Origin: Opitutales bacterium
GTDB lineage: Bacteria > Verrucomicrobiota > Verrucomicrobiia > Opitutales > Oceanipulchritudinaceae
Length of the DNA: 63,217 bases
Assembly (NCBI GenBank): GCA_020831585.1
Contig: JAFIGE010000008.1
Span: 1 to 63,217, forward strand
Direction of reading: 5' to 3'
Every line of letters begins with the position of its first letter. The first letter of the stretch is position 1. A program made the translations under genes and the position numbers. The notes under the pieces were generated by a model. That model was not told the DNA's origin, did not search any database, and worked only from the letters and a program-made list of their open reading frames with translations. Of the stretch, positions 9,086-17,617 are shown one piece after another.

Positions 9086-9481
9086 TCAATAAGTGATCAG
9101 GGAAAGACCCGGCACGCGCTTGAAGTCGCTTTCGTTTCGGCTCACCAGAGCAAGCCCGCTGGCCATGGCGTGACAGGCAATCCAAAGGTCATTGGCTCCG
9201 ATGAGGTTACCATTCATTTTGAGATACCGGTAGATCCGTTGGTAAACCGAGGCCGCCTCAACGGGAAGAGCGACCTGATCCAGCCGATCCTCGGCGAATT
9301 TCACGTAAGGATGATCCACGCTTTCAAAGCCCGCCAAAAACTCTCCCCACGCAATCGGCGAAACCTGTAACCTGGCGTTTCGGTGAGCACCCAGAAAGGA
9401 GGCAACCGCCCCGGGATGCTTCGACTTTACTTCCCGCTGATAATCGATGAGCAGGCAGGTATCGATCATGAGCGTCACCAT
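9086..9481 (-). CDS. VapC-like PIN-domain toxin
   Basis: A 131-residue PIN ribonuclease-type protein. The N-terminal MIDTCLLIDY carries the first catalytic Asp. AWGEFLAGFE holds the conserved Glu after strand 2. IGANDLWIACHAMASGL carries the third Asp (ND-x-x-IA), and LVSRNESDFKRVPGL the last acidic residues. VapC toxins cleave tRNA or rRNA when released from VapB. The start is ATG 9481, which overlaps the stop of the antitoxin gene (ATGGTGA), implying translational coupling. ATG 9469 (MIDTC) is an alternative start. Every catalytic landmark is intact, so the module looks functional. Confidence 0.85.
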   Translation of the reverse strand: MVTLMIDTCLLIDYQREVKSKHPGAVASFLGAHRNARLQVSPIAWGEFLAGFESVDHPYVKFAEDRLDQVALPVEAASVYQRIYRYLKMNGNLIGANDLWIACHAMASGLALVSRNESDFKRVPGLSLITY

Positions 9482-9717
9482 TTGTCTTCGGGCGGGCGGT
9501 CTGCGACCTGATGGGCTTCCAACATTTCCATCTGTGTTTCGCTTATCTCCGGAACCTGCGGAAAGGCCTCGAGCCAGGCCGCCGCTGTCGGGCTCTCTTC
9601 CTCCCACCGGCCCCGGCGAATAACCTGGGAAAAGGACTCCTTGGCATGTCGACGCGCCCGCCGCAGACGGTTATACGCATCCTCCGAAATAGAAATGTTT
9701 TTGGAACCCATACCCAT
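9475..9717 (-). CDS. VapB-like ribbon-helix-helix antitoxin
   Basis: An 80-residue protein. The N-terminal SKNISISEDAYNRLRRAR block is typical of RHH antitoxins whose first strand contacts DNA and whose following helices dimerise. The C-terminal acidic half would wrap the PIN toxin. It is the first gene of a two-gene operon with vapC (overlapping stop/start). A perfect 8-bp inverted repeat overlaps the start codons (ATG 9717 or ATG 9711), which suggests auto-repression. Confidence 0.82.
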   Translation of the reverse strand: MGMGSKNISISEDAYNRLRRARRHAKESFSQVIRRGRWEEESPTAAAWLEAFPQVPEISETQMEMLEAHQVADRPPEDKW

Positions 9718-9729
9718 ATATGTATGGGT
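9706..9729. promoter_or_regulatory. Operator-like inverted repeat at vapBC start
   Basis: ACCCATAC and GTATGGGT form a perfect 8-bp inverted repeat with an 8-nt AT-rich spacer, directly over the two candidate vapB start codons. Position and symmetry fit binding by the RHH antitoxin for autoregulation (inference). Confidence 0.6.
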
Positions 9730-10014
9730 GATTATCGTCTGAGGTCAAGGACCGGGAAATCTTGAAGGCGGCATCCCTCCCATCTTCCACAAAACTCTCC
9801 AAACGGCCTTAACCTCGAATCCTCTCGGAGAAAAACGGGGACAAGTCTTTTCCAAGGGTGTCCTTTTTTTTTCCGATTTTCACTGATCTTTACAGGGTGG
9901 CTTTTGACCGTGGTTTTCTTGCTTGGATGGGCATGGGTGGGAATCTATGCCATTCATGGCTAAACGCAGATCCTGAGCGCCGGGGGTTCCCCATCGCCAA
10001 GGCCTACCCCTCTC
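9730..10014. other. Intergenic region, nothing recognised
   Basis: Non-coding. It contains a T9 tract near 9865 and no supported frame, terminator or repeat shared with the rest of the window. Confidence 0.4.
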
Positions 10015-10215
10015 TCAAAGGTCGCGGAATTTCTGGTCGCGGTCGCGCTCGATGGCGATGCTTTCAAGGCTGGCGATGCGCTTCTCCAACTCCGCAAGCT
10101 TGGCGGTGGTGGACTCGTTTTTCTTGCGCTCCTTTTTGCTGGCGACCATCGGGCGGAGGGTTTCCGCGAGGAAGATGATCAGAATGATGAGAACGATGGC
10201 GGTCCAAAAGCTCAT
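10015..10215 (-). CDS. Small membrane protein with coiled coil (PspB-like architecture)
   Basis: A 66-residue protein: one N-terminal transmembrane helix (WTAIVLIILIIFLAETL, residues ~4-20), a basic stretch (KKERKK), then a heptad-rich helix (AKLAELEKRIASLESIA) predicted to form a coiled coil. This is the layout of the phage-shock protein PspB (~75 residues), which with PspC signals inner-membrane stress. No pspA or pspC lies nearby, so only the architecture is supported. It is co-oriented with the upstream secreted protein gene (41-base gap). Confidence 0.6.
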   Translation of the reverse strand: MSFWTAIVLIILIIFLAETLRPMVASKKERKKNESTTAKLAELEKRIASLESIAIERDRDQKFRDL

Positions 10216-10256
10216 GGGATAGCGTGGGGGAGTGAAATGAAGAACGTTGAAACCGG

Positions 10257-10820
10257 CTATTCCACGCGGCGCACCCGGACGGTCGAGCCGTAGCCATCCA
10301 CACTGAGAAGGTAGGAGCCCATGGTGGCCCGGCGGATACGGACAACCGGATCTTCAAGGCGGACGACAAACTCGCCGGGGGCCGCTTGCCGCCAGACCTG
10401 CCCATTCTCCAAACGGAAAACGGTATTGCCGCGCCAGCCCCGGAATTCCCCGACAATGCGGCTTTCGATCGTGGAGGGGGTGTCGCGTTGGAAGATGGCC
10501 GCGACCCGAGTGGTGACCTGCTCCAAGCCGAAGGACGGTTCGCCCGATGGAATGGCCTCCTCGACCGCTTCGCGACGCTCGACCTCGATGTAGCCGTAGA
10601 GCCATGAGTTGAGCACTTCGAGCTCTTCGGAAGAAAGGCGGTGCAAACCGGCCGCGCGAAAGTCATCGGCGGACATGAGCGTCTGGATCTCCTGCCTGGG
10701 CCGGGTTTCCGGCTCACCGCTGGCAGAAGCCAGCGGGAGGGCGAATGCGGCAAAAAAAAGGACCGGTCGAAAGTCAAAGGTCGGGCATCGCCCGGGAAAT
10801 AAAGCGTTCAATGCGTTCAT
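10257..10820 (-). CDS. Hypothetical secreted/periplasmic protein
   Basis: A 187-residue protein with a hydrophobic N-terminal segment (PVLFFAAFALPLASAS, residues ~19-34) ending in a plausible signal peptidase site (ASA|SG). The mature part starts with a helical acidic region (TLMSADDFRAAGLHRLSSEELEVLNSWL), which resembles the F-x-x-x-GL-x-KL-x-x-x-EL-x-L-x-x-W pattern seen in many Gram-negative periplasmic hypotheticals. It ends with a beta-rich domain (GWRGNTVFRLENGQVWRQ; GSYLLSVDGYGSTVRVRRV) that would fit a small SH3-like or OB-like fold. The function is unknown. It probably forms a two-gene unit with the small membrane protein downstream. Confidence 0.7.
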   Translation of the reverse strand: MNALNALFPGRCPTFDFRPVLFFAAFALPLASASGEPETRPRQEIQTLMSADDFRAAGLHRLSSEELEVLNSWLYGYIEVERREAVEEAIPSGEPSFGLEQVTTRVAAIFQRDTPSTIESRIVGEFRGWRGNTVFRLENGQVWRQAAPGEFVVRLEDPVVRIRRATMGSYLLSVDGYGSTVRVRRVE

Positions 10821-10904
10821 AGAGACAGTCTTATTTTACTAGTTATCAAACTTATACTCTTCATACCAGCTGTCCTGAACTTGTGTGAACGGACACGGAT
10901 TTAG

Positions 10905-10938
10905 AAAAAAAAGCACTCCGAAACGAATCTCGGAGTGC
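10905..10938 (-). terminator. Rho-independent terminator of the TonB-receptor gene
   Basis: Read on the minus strand, GCACTCCGA pairs with TCGGAGTGC across an 8-nt loop and is followed by eight T residues. It lies 28 bases after the stop codon of the TonB-dependent receptor. Confidence 0.92.
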
Positions 10939-10966
10939 CGGGTATCTTGTTCAAAATGCAAAGCTA

Positions 10967-13699
10967 TCAAAAAGAGAAACTAATTTGTGAATAGACAAAC
11001 CGTCCAGTCGGATCGTAGAGTCCGCCAACATAGCCCTCGCTTTGATTCTGATTGATTGACAAGGGGGGATCACGGTCAAAGAGGTTTCTAACCCCCACAG
11101 TTATAACTCCTCCATACCAGGGAAGATTGTAACTGCCTTGAAGATCGAGAGTAATGTGCTTATTGACATCCCTATCATCAAACCCTGTAGGAACGGAATC
11201 CCGGAACTTGCCCATGTAATTCACCGTCCCAACCAAGGAATAGTCACCCTGCGTCCAAGAAAGCCGACTGTAGCCCTTCCAGCGAACAAATGCGTCAGAA
11301 GCGGTTGATTGCCCTGTGAACTCTTCGAGATCACTATCGGGATCGAACGACTCCTGGTATCTGAGAAGGCGTGATGCAACAAAACGCAAATCGAACCTGC
11401 CCATATTTGCCGTTTCCCACTCGTACCGAACCTCAAAATCGAGGCCGGAAACCTTAATCTCGCCCACGTTGTCTAAAGTAACGTCAAAGAAAAGAATTGT
11501 ATCATCAGCACCACGAATGATTCTTGGATCATTCGGATTTCCGTCTACAATACTCTGCGCACTCGGTCTTCCAGCAATCCCCTTTCGGCTAATTCGCCAA
11601 TAGTCGGTCGAGAATGTCAAACCGCGAACCGCTTCTGGACTGAGAACAATGCCTGCAAAATACTGCTCTGACGTTTCCGGATCGAGGTCTGCTGTTCCTC
11701 TCGTCACCAAAGAAGTCTCAAGACCCTCGTTTCCAGTTAGGGGATCGTCGATGAATGCACCGAACGTTGTCTGATACTCCGGATTCACCTGCCAAAGAGA
11801 CGGTGCGCGAAAGCCCTCCGAGTATCCAGCCCTGAGAAGAAGCTGTTGATTAACCTGAAGCAATGCCGCGATTTTCGGAACAAACTTATCTCCAACATCG
11901 CTGTATTTTTCGTAGCGTCCAGCAAGCTGGATCTCAAGAGAGTCAGCAAAGTCAAATCCTTGATTTCTTCCGATGACTGGAATTGCAACTTCACCAAATA
12001 CAGACCTAACATTCCGATTCAATAGTGTTTGAGAAACTGGCGACGGATCGAACTGGAACCGACCAGCAACATCACCGCTTGTTAGGGCCGGTGAGGGGTC
12101 GTCGTTAACCGATTCGCGACGATACTCAATTCCCAAGGCATAACCCAAATCTCCTCCAGGCAAGGAAAATGCAGCACCATCAATCTTCGCATCGAATACC
12201 TGCATAGTTGAGCCATAAAGAGATTTGGCACGCAGAACAGCATTCGCCGCTTCGATCGCAGCAGCGTTGCCCGGGTCGATTTCGTCAACATTGTCGAACG
12301 GATTATAAGCATCCGTTCCATCGAAGTTAAGGGCACGGTTGAATCCTGAGCGCAATAAAGCAGTATTCACTTCACTGGTGTTGGATGAACTGTAGAGTGC
12401 ACCAACTTCCCAGTTAATCGGCACATCAACAAACGATCCTCTGAGACCTGCAACATAACGCTCAAAATCGGTTCGTGCGATGGAAAGCCTGGGCCCGGAG
12501 AGAAGGTCGCGGTAGCGTGAGGATCCCGAGATGTCCACTCCAAAGGGGTTATATACATTTGAAGAAGGAATGGTGAGTCGCTCTAACCCAAAATTGAACA
12601 AGGGTGCAGGAGCCAAAGCTGTCTCGGACTCATTTCGATTAAAGGTAATCTCGGCAAAAGCTTCCAGAGATTGGTTGATCTCGTGGTTCACGAACAATGA
12701 TATGGCATGGCGTTCGGTAGGAGGCACGGCAATCGTGAAGGGATTATAGTTGAAAAATTGATAGGCGGGGTCGCCAAAAGCGGCACCTTGAGTTGCCCAA
12801 TAATTGAAATCGTTAGGAGTCAACTGAAAACCTGTCGCCGTCGCCTTGCGCTGAGCGAACACAAAATCACCAACACCATCGGGCAAAGTGACGCCAACCA
12901 ACCCAGGAGCAGTTACCGGAATTTGAAAGAGCCCTGGGATTCCAGAGGGACTGCCCGCATCTACTCCACCGCGTGGGCTCTGATCTGCGTCCCGGGAAAA
13001 TCCACGGTCTGCATTGAAAAGCGCATTTCGTTTAAAATAAGAAACGTTTCCAAAGATTGAAGTGCCGCCTGATCGTGCTCCGAAGCTAAGGCTTGCCCAA
13101 AACTGGCCTTCATCTGTGGATGCCGTCGAATTACCATAGCCGACTTGGGTCTCGAACCCTTCATAATCCTTACGCAAGATGACATTGACGACCCCGCCAA
13201 TCGCATCCGATCCGTAAATGGCACCAGCCCCATCCTTCAATATTTCAATCCGTTCAATGGCGGCCTGGGGGATTGAGTTCAGATCAAAGAAAGTGTCCGT
13301 TCCACCTAACGCAAAACCATAACTAGCTGATCGCCTCCCATTTACAAGAATCAGAGTTGCATCAGCACCCACTCCCCGGAGTGAAACTGCCGTTGCCCCA
13401 GTATTGCCGGTAGTGTTTTCTTGGTTTCCACTGAGACCACCGAAACCTGAAAAAGGCTGGTTTCTGATGAAATCGGAAACGGTTTGGAAACCACTTTTAT
13501 CGATATCAGCGCGGGTGACGGAGAAAACCGGATTCGGCCCTTCCAGATTGATACGCGCAATGCGGGAACCCGTTACCGTGAAGGCTTCCAGTTCCTCATC
13601 CTCTTGAGCATGCAAATTTCCTGCGGCGACAACAGTCACGGCAAGAAACGCAGATGTCAGGCCGCGAGCAGCCCTCCAGTTTGGTTTTTTGTTAAACAT
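10967..13699 (-). CDS. TonB-dependent outer-membrane receptor
   Basis: A 910-residue outer-membrane protein with a signal peptide (cleavage near VVAAGNLHA|QED). A TonB-box-like stretch (EELEAFTVTGSRI) is followed by the plug domain with its FQTVSDFIRNQP, GATAVSLRGVGADATLILVNGRR and IERIEILKDGAGAIYGSDAIGGVVNVILRKDYEG-like segments. A large beta-barrel follows (residues ~190-910), ending in YSQISFSF with the terminal aromatic typical of BAM substrates. The GAIYGSDAIGGVVN pattern places it with receptors having the N-P-(S/D)x-I-x-R variant common in Bacteroidota and Verrucomicrobiota. The cargo is unknown. The energising TonB operon lies 800 bases upstream in the same orientation. The coding sequence is less GC-rich than its neighbours. 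Confidence 0.95.
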   Translation of the reverse strand: MFNKKPNWRAARGLTSAFLAVTVVAAGNLHAQEDEELEAFTVTGSRIARINLEGPNPVFSVTRADIDKSGFQTVSDFIRNQPFSGFGGLSGNQENTTGNTGATAVSLRGVGADATLILVNGRRSASYGFALGGTDTFFDLNSIPQAAIERIEILKDGAGAIYGSDAIGGVVNVILRKDYEGFETQVGYGNSTASTDEGQFWASLSFGARSGGTSIFGNVSYFKRNALFNADRGFSRDADQSPRGGVDAGSPSGIPGLFQIPVTAPGLVGVTLPDGVGDFVFAQRKATATGFQLTPNDFNYWATQGAAFGDPAYQFFNYNPFTIAVPPTERHAISLFVNHEINQSLEAFAEITFNRNESETALAPAPLFNFGLERLTIPSSNVYNPFGVDISGSSRYRDLLSGPRLSIARTDFERYVAGLRGSFVDVPINWEVGALYSSSNTSEVNTALLRSGFNRALNFDGTDAYNPFDNVDEIDPGNAAAIEAANAVLRAKSLYGSTMQVFDAKIDGAAFSLPGGDLGYALGIEYRRESVNDDPSPALTSGDVAGRFQFDPSPVSQTLLNRNVRSVFGEVAIPVIGRNQGFDFADSLEIQLAGRYEKYSDVGDKFVPKIAALLQVNQQLLLRAGYSEGFRAPSLWQVNPEYQTTFGAFIDDPLTGNEGLETSLVTRGTADLDPETSEQYFAGIVLSPEAVRGLTFSTDYWRISRKGIAGRPSAQSIVDGNPNDPRIIRGADDTILFFDVTLDNVGEIKVSGLDFEVRYEWETANMGRFDLRFVASRLLRYQESFDPDSDLEEFTGQSTASDAFVRWKGYSRLSWTQGDYSLVGTVNYMGKFRDSVPTGFDDRDVNKHITLDLQGSYNLPWYGGVITVGVRNLFDRDPPLSINQNQSEGYVGGLYDPTGRFVYSQISFSF

Positions 13700-14493
13700 C
13701 TTGTTAGGTTGAATTTTGATTTACTTGGGCCAACCGGTCTTTTGACCGTGGCAAAACACCTTATGACGGTGGATTTTTTTGAACGTTTTTCAAGCCTTTT
13801 GTTGAGCACTGTTAAAATCACATTACAAGCAAGCTATCCTTTTGATTTGCAAGCGTTTAGGTACCTCTATCAGGCGATTTTTCTGCGGAACGCCCCTTTC
13901 AAAGCTCACTTTCGGCACCGTTATTTTTGAATGGCGGGACTTTTTTTGAACATTCCGGTGCGGGCGGGTGGGGACTCGGGGAATCGGCTTAAATCGTCGC
14001 CAGTAGAGCGTGCCAGCTGTGATTCTGCGCTCGCTGGGATGCTTCCACGCTGGAAGCGTGAGCCCCTTGACTGCACGGGCAACGGCTCCGTTTGGGGCAA
14101 TGGACTTTTCGCAGAATGCGGATGTCAATCGGTGAACACCTCGGCGAGGGTTTTCGCTTCGAGGGCTTTTCGGTCAAGTGTCTTCCCAGCTTCAATCAGG
14201 TAGGTCAGGCTGGGCCGCAGGAAAGTTTGCTGGTCTGCTGGTCGGGTGTGGTTTCGAGAATCAAGGAGGGGTTTGCAGGACCGGGGGGGCGCGTTGGGCG
14301 TAGCGAGGCCTTGTCCGAAGCGGCAAACATAATCCGGATGGCCGAACGGTCACGGCCTCGCAGAAAGCGACTGGGAATGGCGCGCGGTGGGCCGCCGCGC
14401 TGTCCGGCGATGAATCACCCGGACTACTTTTTGGCCTTCGGCGCGCCAGCCGAAGGCGAATGCGTTCACGCTGGAAGCGTCCGCCCCTCCGCC
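13700..14493. other. Intergenic region with REP-like hairpins
   Basis: No convincing gene. The AT-rich stretch 13720-13830 probably holds the receptor promoter (minus strand). Further along are ACGCTGGAAGCGT hairpins at about 14047-14059 and 14467-14479, the 26-bp repeat at 14402-14427, and an 8-bp inverted repeat GCCTTCGG/CCGAAGGC at 14434-14457. Confidence 0.5.
14402..14427. repeat. 26-bp intergenic repeat, copy 2
   Basis: Reverse complement of 8910-8935 with one mismatch. It is followed directly by another hairpin (14434-14457). Non-coding, REP-like. Confidence 0.8.
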
Positions 14494-15867
14494 TCAGCGG
14501 GTGGCTTCGTAAGCGTTGCGAACGGCGTTGAGATAACGCTCCAACTCCGGGGAGGGGCGTGTCCGCAAGGCATCGGCGAGGATGGGGAGGGCGCTGCCGA
14601 AATCGCGGAGGCCCACGAGGAGGCGACCGTGTTGCACAAGGGCGTCGTAGCGGACTTCGTCGATGGTCTGCGCGCGTTCGTAAAAGAAGACGGCTTGGGC
14701 GGTGTCACCCATGTTGGCGTAATGGTCGCCCAAGAGGAGGAGCGTGCGCCCGTTAAGAGGGTCGATTTCGAGGGACTCTTCGAGGAGGGCGGCGGCTTCA
14801 TCGCTGGCTCCGCGGGCAAGGGCGATCTGTGCGCGGAAGGTGATGGTATCGAGGCGCTGGCGGTCGGTCAGTTGCGACCCGTGCACCCGGTTGAGAGCTT
14901 CGAGGAAGACCTCGGCCTCGTCGAAAGCGCCGAACATGAGCAGGTTGCGGGACACGGTGAGAGCGGTGGCAACCGGAAGGCTCTGCTCCAGATTCAACGC
15001 TTCCAAATAAATAACGTTGGCAAGGAAAGGCAGTTGGAGGTTCAGGTAGATATCACCAAGCAAACGGAGGGCGGAGGCATCCGCGCGGCCCATCCGGCGG
15101 ACAATTTCCAGCTGATGGGCGGCATTTTCTTCCTGGCCCAGGGCAACCATGGAGTTCGCCCGGGCAAGCCAGAGGTTTGTTTGCAAGGGGTCGTCGGCAA
15201 GGAGTTCGCCGAAGAGGGCGATGGCTTCGGGATGGCGGTTGGTGCGCGTGGCGGCCTGGGCCTTGCCGACTTTCCAGTCGCGGTTCGCGGGCTGGAGAAC
15301 ATAGGCGATCCGGTAGGCATCCATGGCCGACTGGGGGCGCTCGGTGTTGAGGTAAGCGAATCCGAGAAGCCCCCAAAGGATGGCATCGTTATCGCCCAGC
15401 TCAATGGCTTTCACAAGCATGGGAATGGCATCGGCAAACTGGTTTTGCTGGAGAAGAACGAGGCCGAGGTTGCGGTAAGCGCGTGTGAAGTTGGGGAACT
15501 TGCGGATGGCATCGCGGTAGTGGCGGGCGGCCGCGTTGAGATCGCCGGTCTGGAAGAGAATGCTTCCGAGCGTGAAATCGAGAGCGGCGCTGGACTCCGG
15601 AACAAGAGCGGCCCGTAAGCGGCGCGCGGCTTCGTTCGGATTGGTGCCGATGATATTGGCCAGCTCCTGGAAGAGCTGTCCTTCCTCCCGGCTGACCTCC
15701 GGCTCGGTGCGCGTGTTCACGCCGAATGTACCGAGAAAGCGCGCGCGGAACTCCGGATTGGTCCACGTGTTTTCACTCAGCGGAAAGATCTGCGCCGAGG
15801 TCACAGGGGGCGTGCTGAAGACGCACGCAAAGACAATCGGAAGGAAAAGAAAGGTTCGTCTGAACAT
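14494..15867 (-). CDS. Secreted tetratricopeptide-repeat protein of the TonB operon
   Basis: A 457-residue protein. A signal peptide (FLFLPIVFACVFSTPPVTSA) is followed by a helical solenoid of about ten TPR-like units, e.g. SAALDFTLGSILFQTGDLNA, RAYRNLGLVLLQQNQFADAI, AILWGLLGFAYLNTERPQSA and GRTLLLLGDHYANMGDTAQA. TPR arrays are protein-protein interaction scaffolds. It is the last gene of a six-gene minus-strand operon, 5 bases after the tonB stop. TPR partners of TonB2-type systems are known from Vibrio (TtpB-like and other components); by analogy this one may organise the periplasmic TonB complex. Confidence 0.85.
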   Translation of the reverse strand: MFRRTFLFLPIVFACVFSTPPVTSAQIFPLSENTWTNPEFRARFLGTFGVNTRTEPEVSREEGQLFQELANIIGTNPNEAARRLRAALVPESSAALDFTLGSILFQTGDLNAAARHYRDAIRKFPNFTRAYRNLGLVLLQQNQFADAIPMLVKAIELGDNDAILWGLLGFAYLNTERPQSAMDAYRIAYVLQPANRDWKVGKAQAATRTNRHPEAIALFGELLADDPLQTNLWLARANSMVALGQEENAAHQLEIVRRMGRADASALRLLGDIYLNLQLPFLANVIYLEALNLEQSLPVATALTVSRNLLMFGAFDEAEVFLEALNRVHGSQLTDRQRLDTITFRAQIALARGASDEAAALLEESLEIDPLNGRTLLLLGDHYANMGDTAQAVFFYERAQTIDEVRYDALVQHGRLLVGLRDFGSALPILADALRTRPSPELERYLNAVRNAYEATR

Positions 15868-15872
15868 GTGGA

Positions 15873-16565
15873 TTACCTCGAAAAGTCGTAGGGAATGGGT
15901 TGAATGTAAGATGCGCGGACGGCCTGACCATCGCGGCGGGGCGGCTCAAAGCGCCAGCGGGCGAGAGCCTGGCGAACCGGTTGCACGGCTTCGCGGTGAG
16001 TGGAGCTGATGATCTCCATGACGGAGACGTTGCCCTGCTCGTCGATGAGGATGCGCGCCCGCACTTCACCAACCCAGCCGTTGACGGCAAACTCGGGTGG
16101 GAACTGCGGTGTGACGGTGGTCAGGCGCCGGGGACGTTCGTCGAGATCGCGGAGGGAGAAAATTTGCATGTCGGAAGCCGCATCCGGGCCCATGCCGAAG
16201 GCGTCGAAGTCGACTCCGGCGATGCCCGCCCCGCCCATACCCGGGTTAAGAGAGGCTTCGAGTTGGCTGAGATTGATGGGGGGCGGGGGCATATCGAGGT
16301 CGCGGACTTCCTCCTGGCGTTCCTCTTCGGGTGGAGGGGGCGGCTCAGGGGGCGGGGGCTCCGGAGGCGGGAGGACGGCTTCAATGGCAAGGATCCGGTG
16401 TGTGTCGCGCGGGTCCCCCGAAATCACCTGACTGATCGGCAAAATGGTGAGAACGAGCAGGGTGAGCAACGCCGTGCCCATGACCAAGCGAACGGAAAAG
16501 CCGCTGGTCTTGGGAACTTGAAAGCCCGATGTGGGCGTTTGGCGCGGGGAACCTGGCATGATCAA
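15873..16565 (-). CDS. tonB: TonB family energy transducer
   Basis: A 230-residue protein. One N-terminal TM helix (residues ~25-47, [20 protein letters not shown]) anchors it in the inner membrane. A Pro-rich spacer ([17 protein letters not shown], ~66-82) spans the periplasm. The C-terminal TonB domain starts near residue 145 ([55 protein letters not shown]) and is complete. It couples proton-motive force from ExbB/ExbD to outer-membrane receptors such as the one at 10967-13699. Its start overlaps the exbD stop by 4 bases (ATGA), so the genes are translationally coupled. The spacer is short relative to E. coli TonB, like TonB2-type proteins. Confidence 0.93.
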   Translation of the reverse strand: MIMPGSPRQTPTSGFQVPKTSGFSVRLVMGTALLTLLVLTILPISQVISGDPRDTHRILAIEAVLPPPEPPPPEPPPPPEEERQEEVRDLDMPPPPINLSQLEASLNPGMGGAGIAGVDFDAFGMGPDAASDMQIFSLRDLDERPRRLTTVTPQFPPEFAVNGWVGEVRARILIDEQGNVSVMEIISSTHREAVQPVRQALARWRFEPPRRDGQAVRASYIQPIPYDFSR

Positions 16566-16969
16566 CGCATGTCGGTGGAGATGCTCACGGAGATCGCTCC
16601 GCCGAGCTTGGCTTCGTCGAGCACCCGGACGAGGGTGCGGGTGGGGACGTTTTCATCAGCCTGAATGATCACGGGCATGCGGGGATCTTCCTGGACGAGG
16701 CGGCGGACTTGCGCGCGCACGCCATTGATACCGATTTCGCGCCCGCCATAGACGACGTTGCCGTTAGCCGTAATGGCGATAAGGATGGAATTCTTTTCCA
16801 GATCCATCTGCGTGGCGGCCTCCGGCTTGGTGATCTCCACTCCAGTCTCTTCGACGAAGACGGTCGTGACGATGAAAAAGATGAGGAGGATGAAGACCAT
16901 GTCGATGAGGGGCGACATGTTGATATCCTCGCCCTTGGAGGGGGCGGAAAATACGCGGCGGTTTCTCAT
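16562..16969 (-). CDS. exbD: ExbD/TolR family biopolymer transport protein
   Basis: A 135-residue protein with a short cytosolic N-terminus and one TM helix ([21 protein letters not shown]) carrying the conserved Asp that conducts protons. A periplasmic ExbD domain follows, including the [24 protein letters not shown]-like block. With ExbB it forms the proton-driven motor that energises TonB. The start ATG overlaps the exbB stop by 4 bases and its own stop overlaps tonB, a tight exbB-exbD-tonB unit. Confidence 0.95.
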   Translation of the reverse strand: MRNRRVFSAPSKGEDINMSPLIDMVFILLIFFIVTTVFVEETGVEITKPEAATQMDLEKNSILIAITANGNVVYGGREIGINGVRAQVRRLVQEDPRMPVIIQADENVPTRTLVRVLDEAKLGGAISVSISTDMR

Positions 16970-17604
16970 GAAGCTTCCCGGGTGGCTTTTTCAGATTGCC
17001 AACCTTCGACCAGTTGGACGGTTAGGGTTTCGAGGGTGTTCAACGTGCCCTCCAAATCATTTCGCCGCCGCCGGATCATGGATACCATAACGTATCCCGG
17101 AATAGCGATGATGAGACCGGTCTGCGTCGTGATAAGGGCCTCGGAGATGCCCCCCGCAATGAGGTCCACGGTGCGCCCGCCAACGGCGAGGGCGAGCCCC
17201 TCGAAGGTCGTGAGCATGCCCATGACCGTGCCGAGGAGACCCGTCAGGGGCGCGGCGCTGACAAGAGTCAGGAGCACGTTGTTGCGGCTGTCGACGGGGG
17301 CGAGATAGGCATTGCGAATCTCGGCAAACCGGCTGCGGACCTCGTGTGTGGAGCTGATGGCGGCGTCTTGCGTGTAGTCGAGGATCTGCCGCAGCTCGCC
17401 ATGGGCGAGAACCGGATTGAAGACGTAGTTGGCCAGCTTCTGGCGCTTTATCCGGTAGAAGCCGTGCGCGTGCAGAAAGAACAATTGGTAAAGCGCAAGG
17501 GCGAAGATGCCCATCGCCAGAAACGTCAGGGGCACCATGAGCACGCCCCCGCTGAGGATGATATCAACGAACTCGGCGCTAAACTGTTGGAAAAGATCCC
17601 TCAC
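16966..17604 (-). CDS. exbB: MotA/TolQ/ExbB proton channel family protein
   Basis: A 212-residue protein with three TM helices (about 18-38, 105-130 and 145-170). The conserved MotA/TolQ/ExbB core reads [25 protein letters not shown] and [22 protein letters not shown]. It is the second ExbB-type subunit of the operon, of standard ExbB2 length, and would pentamerise around ExbD dimers in the inner membrane. It sits 13 bases after the long ExbB-like gene. Confidence 0.93.
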   Translation of the reverse strand: MRDLFQQFSAEFVDIILSGGVLMVPLTFLAMGIFALALYQLFFLHAHGFYRIKRQKLANYVFNPVLAHGELRQILDYTQDAAISSTHEVRSRFAEIRNAYLAPVDSRNNVLLTLVSAAPLTGLLGTVMGMLTTFEGLALAVGGRTVDLIAGGISEALITTQTGLIIAIPGYVMVSMIRRRRNDLEGTLNTLETLTVQLVEGWQSEKATREAS

Positions 17605-17617
17605 TCGGCTAGATTTC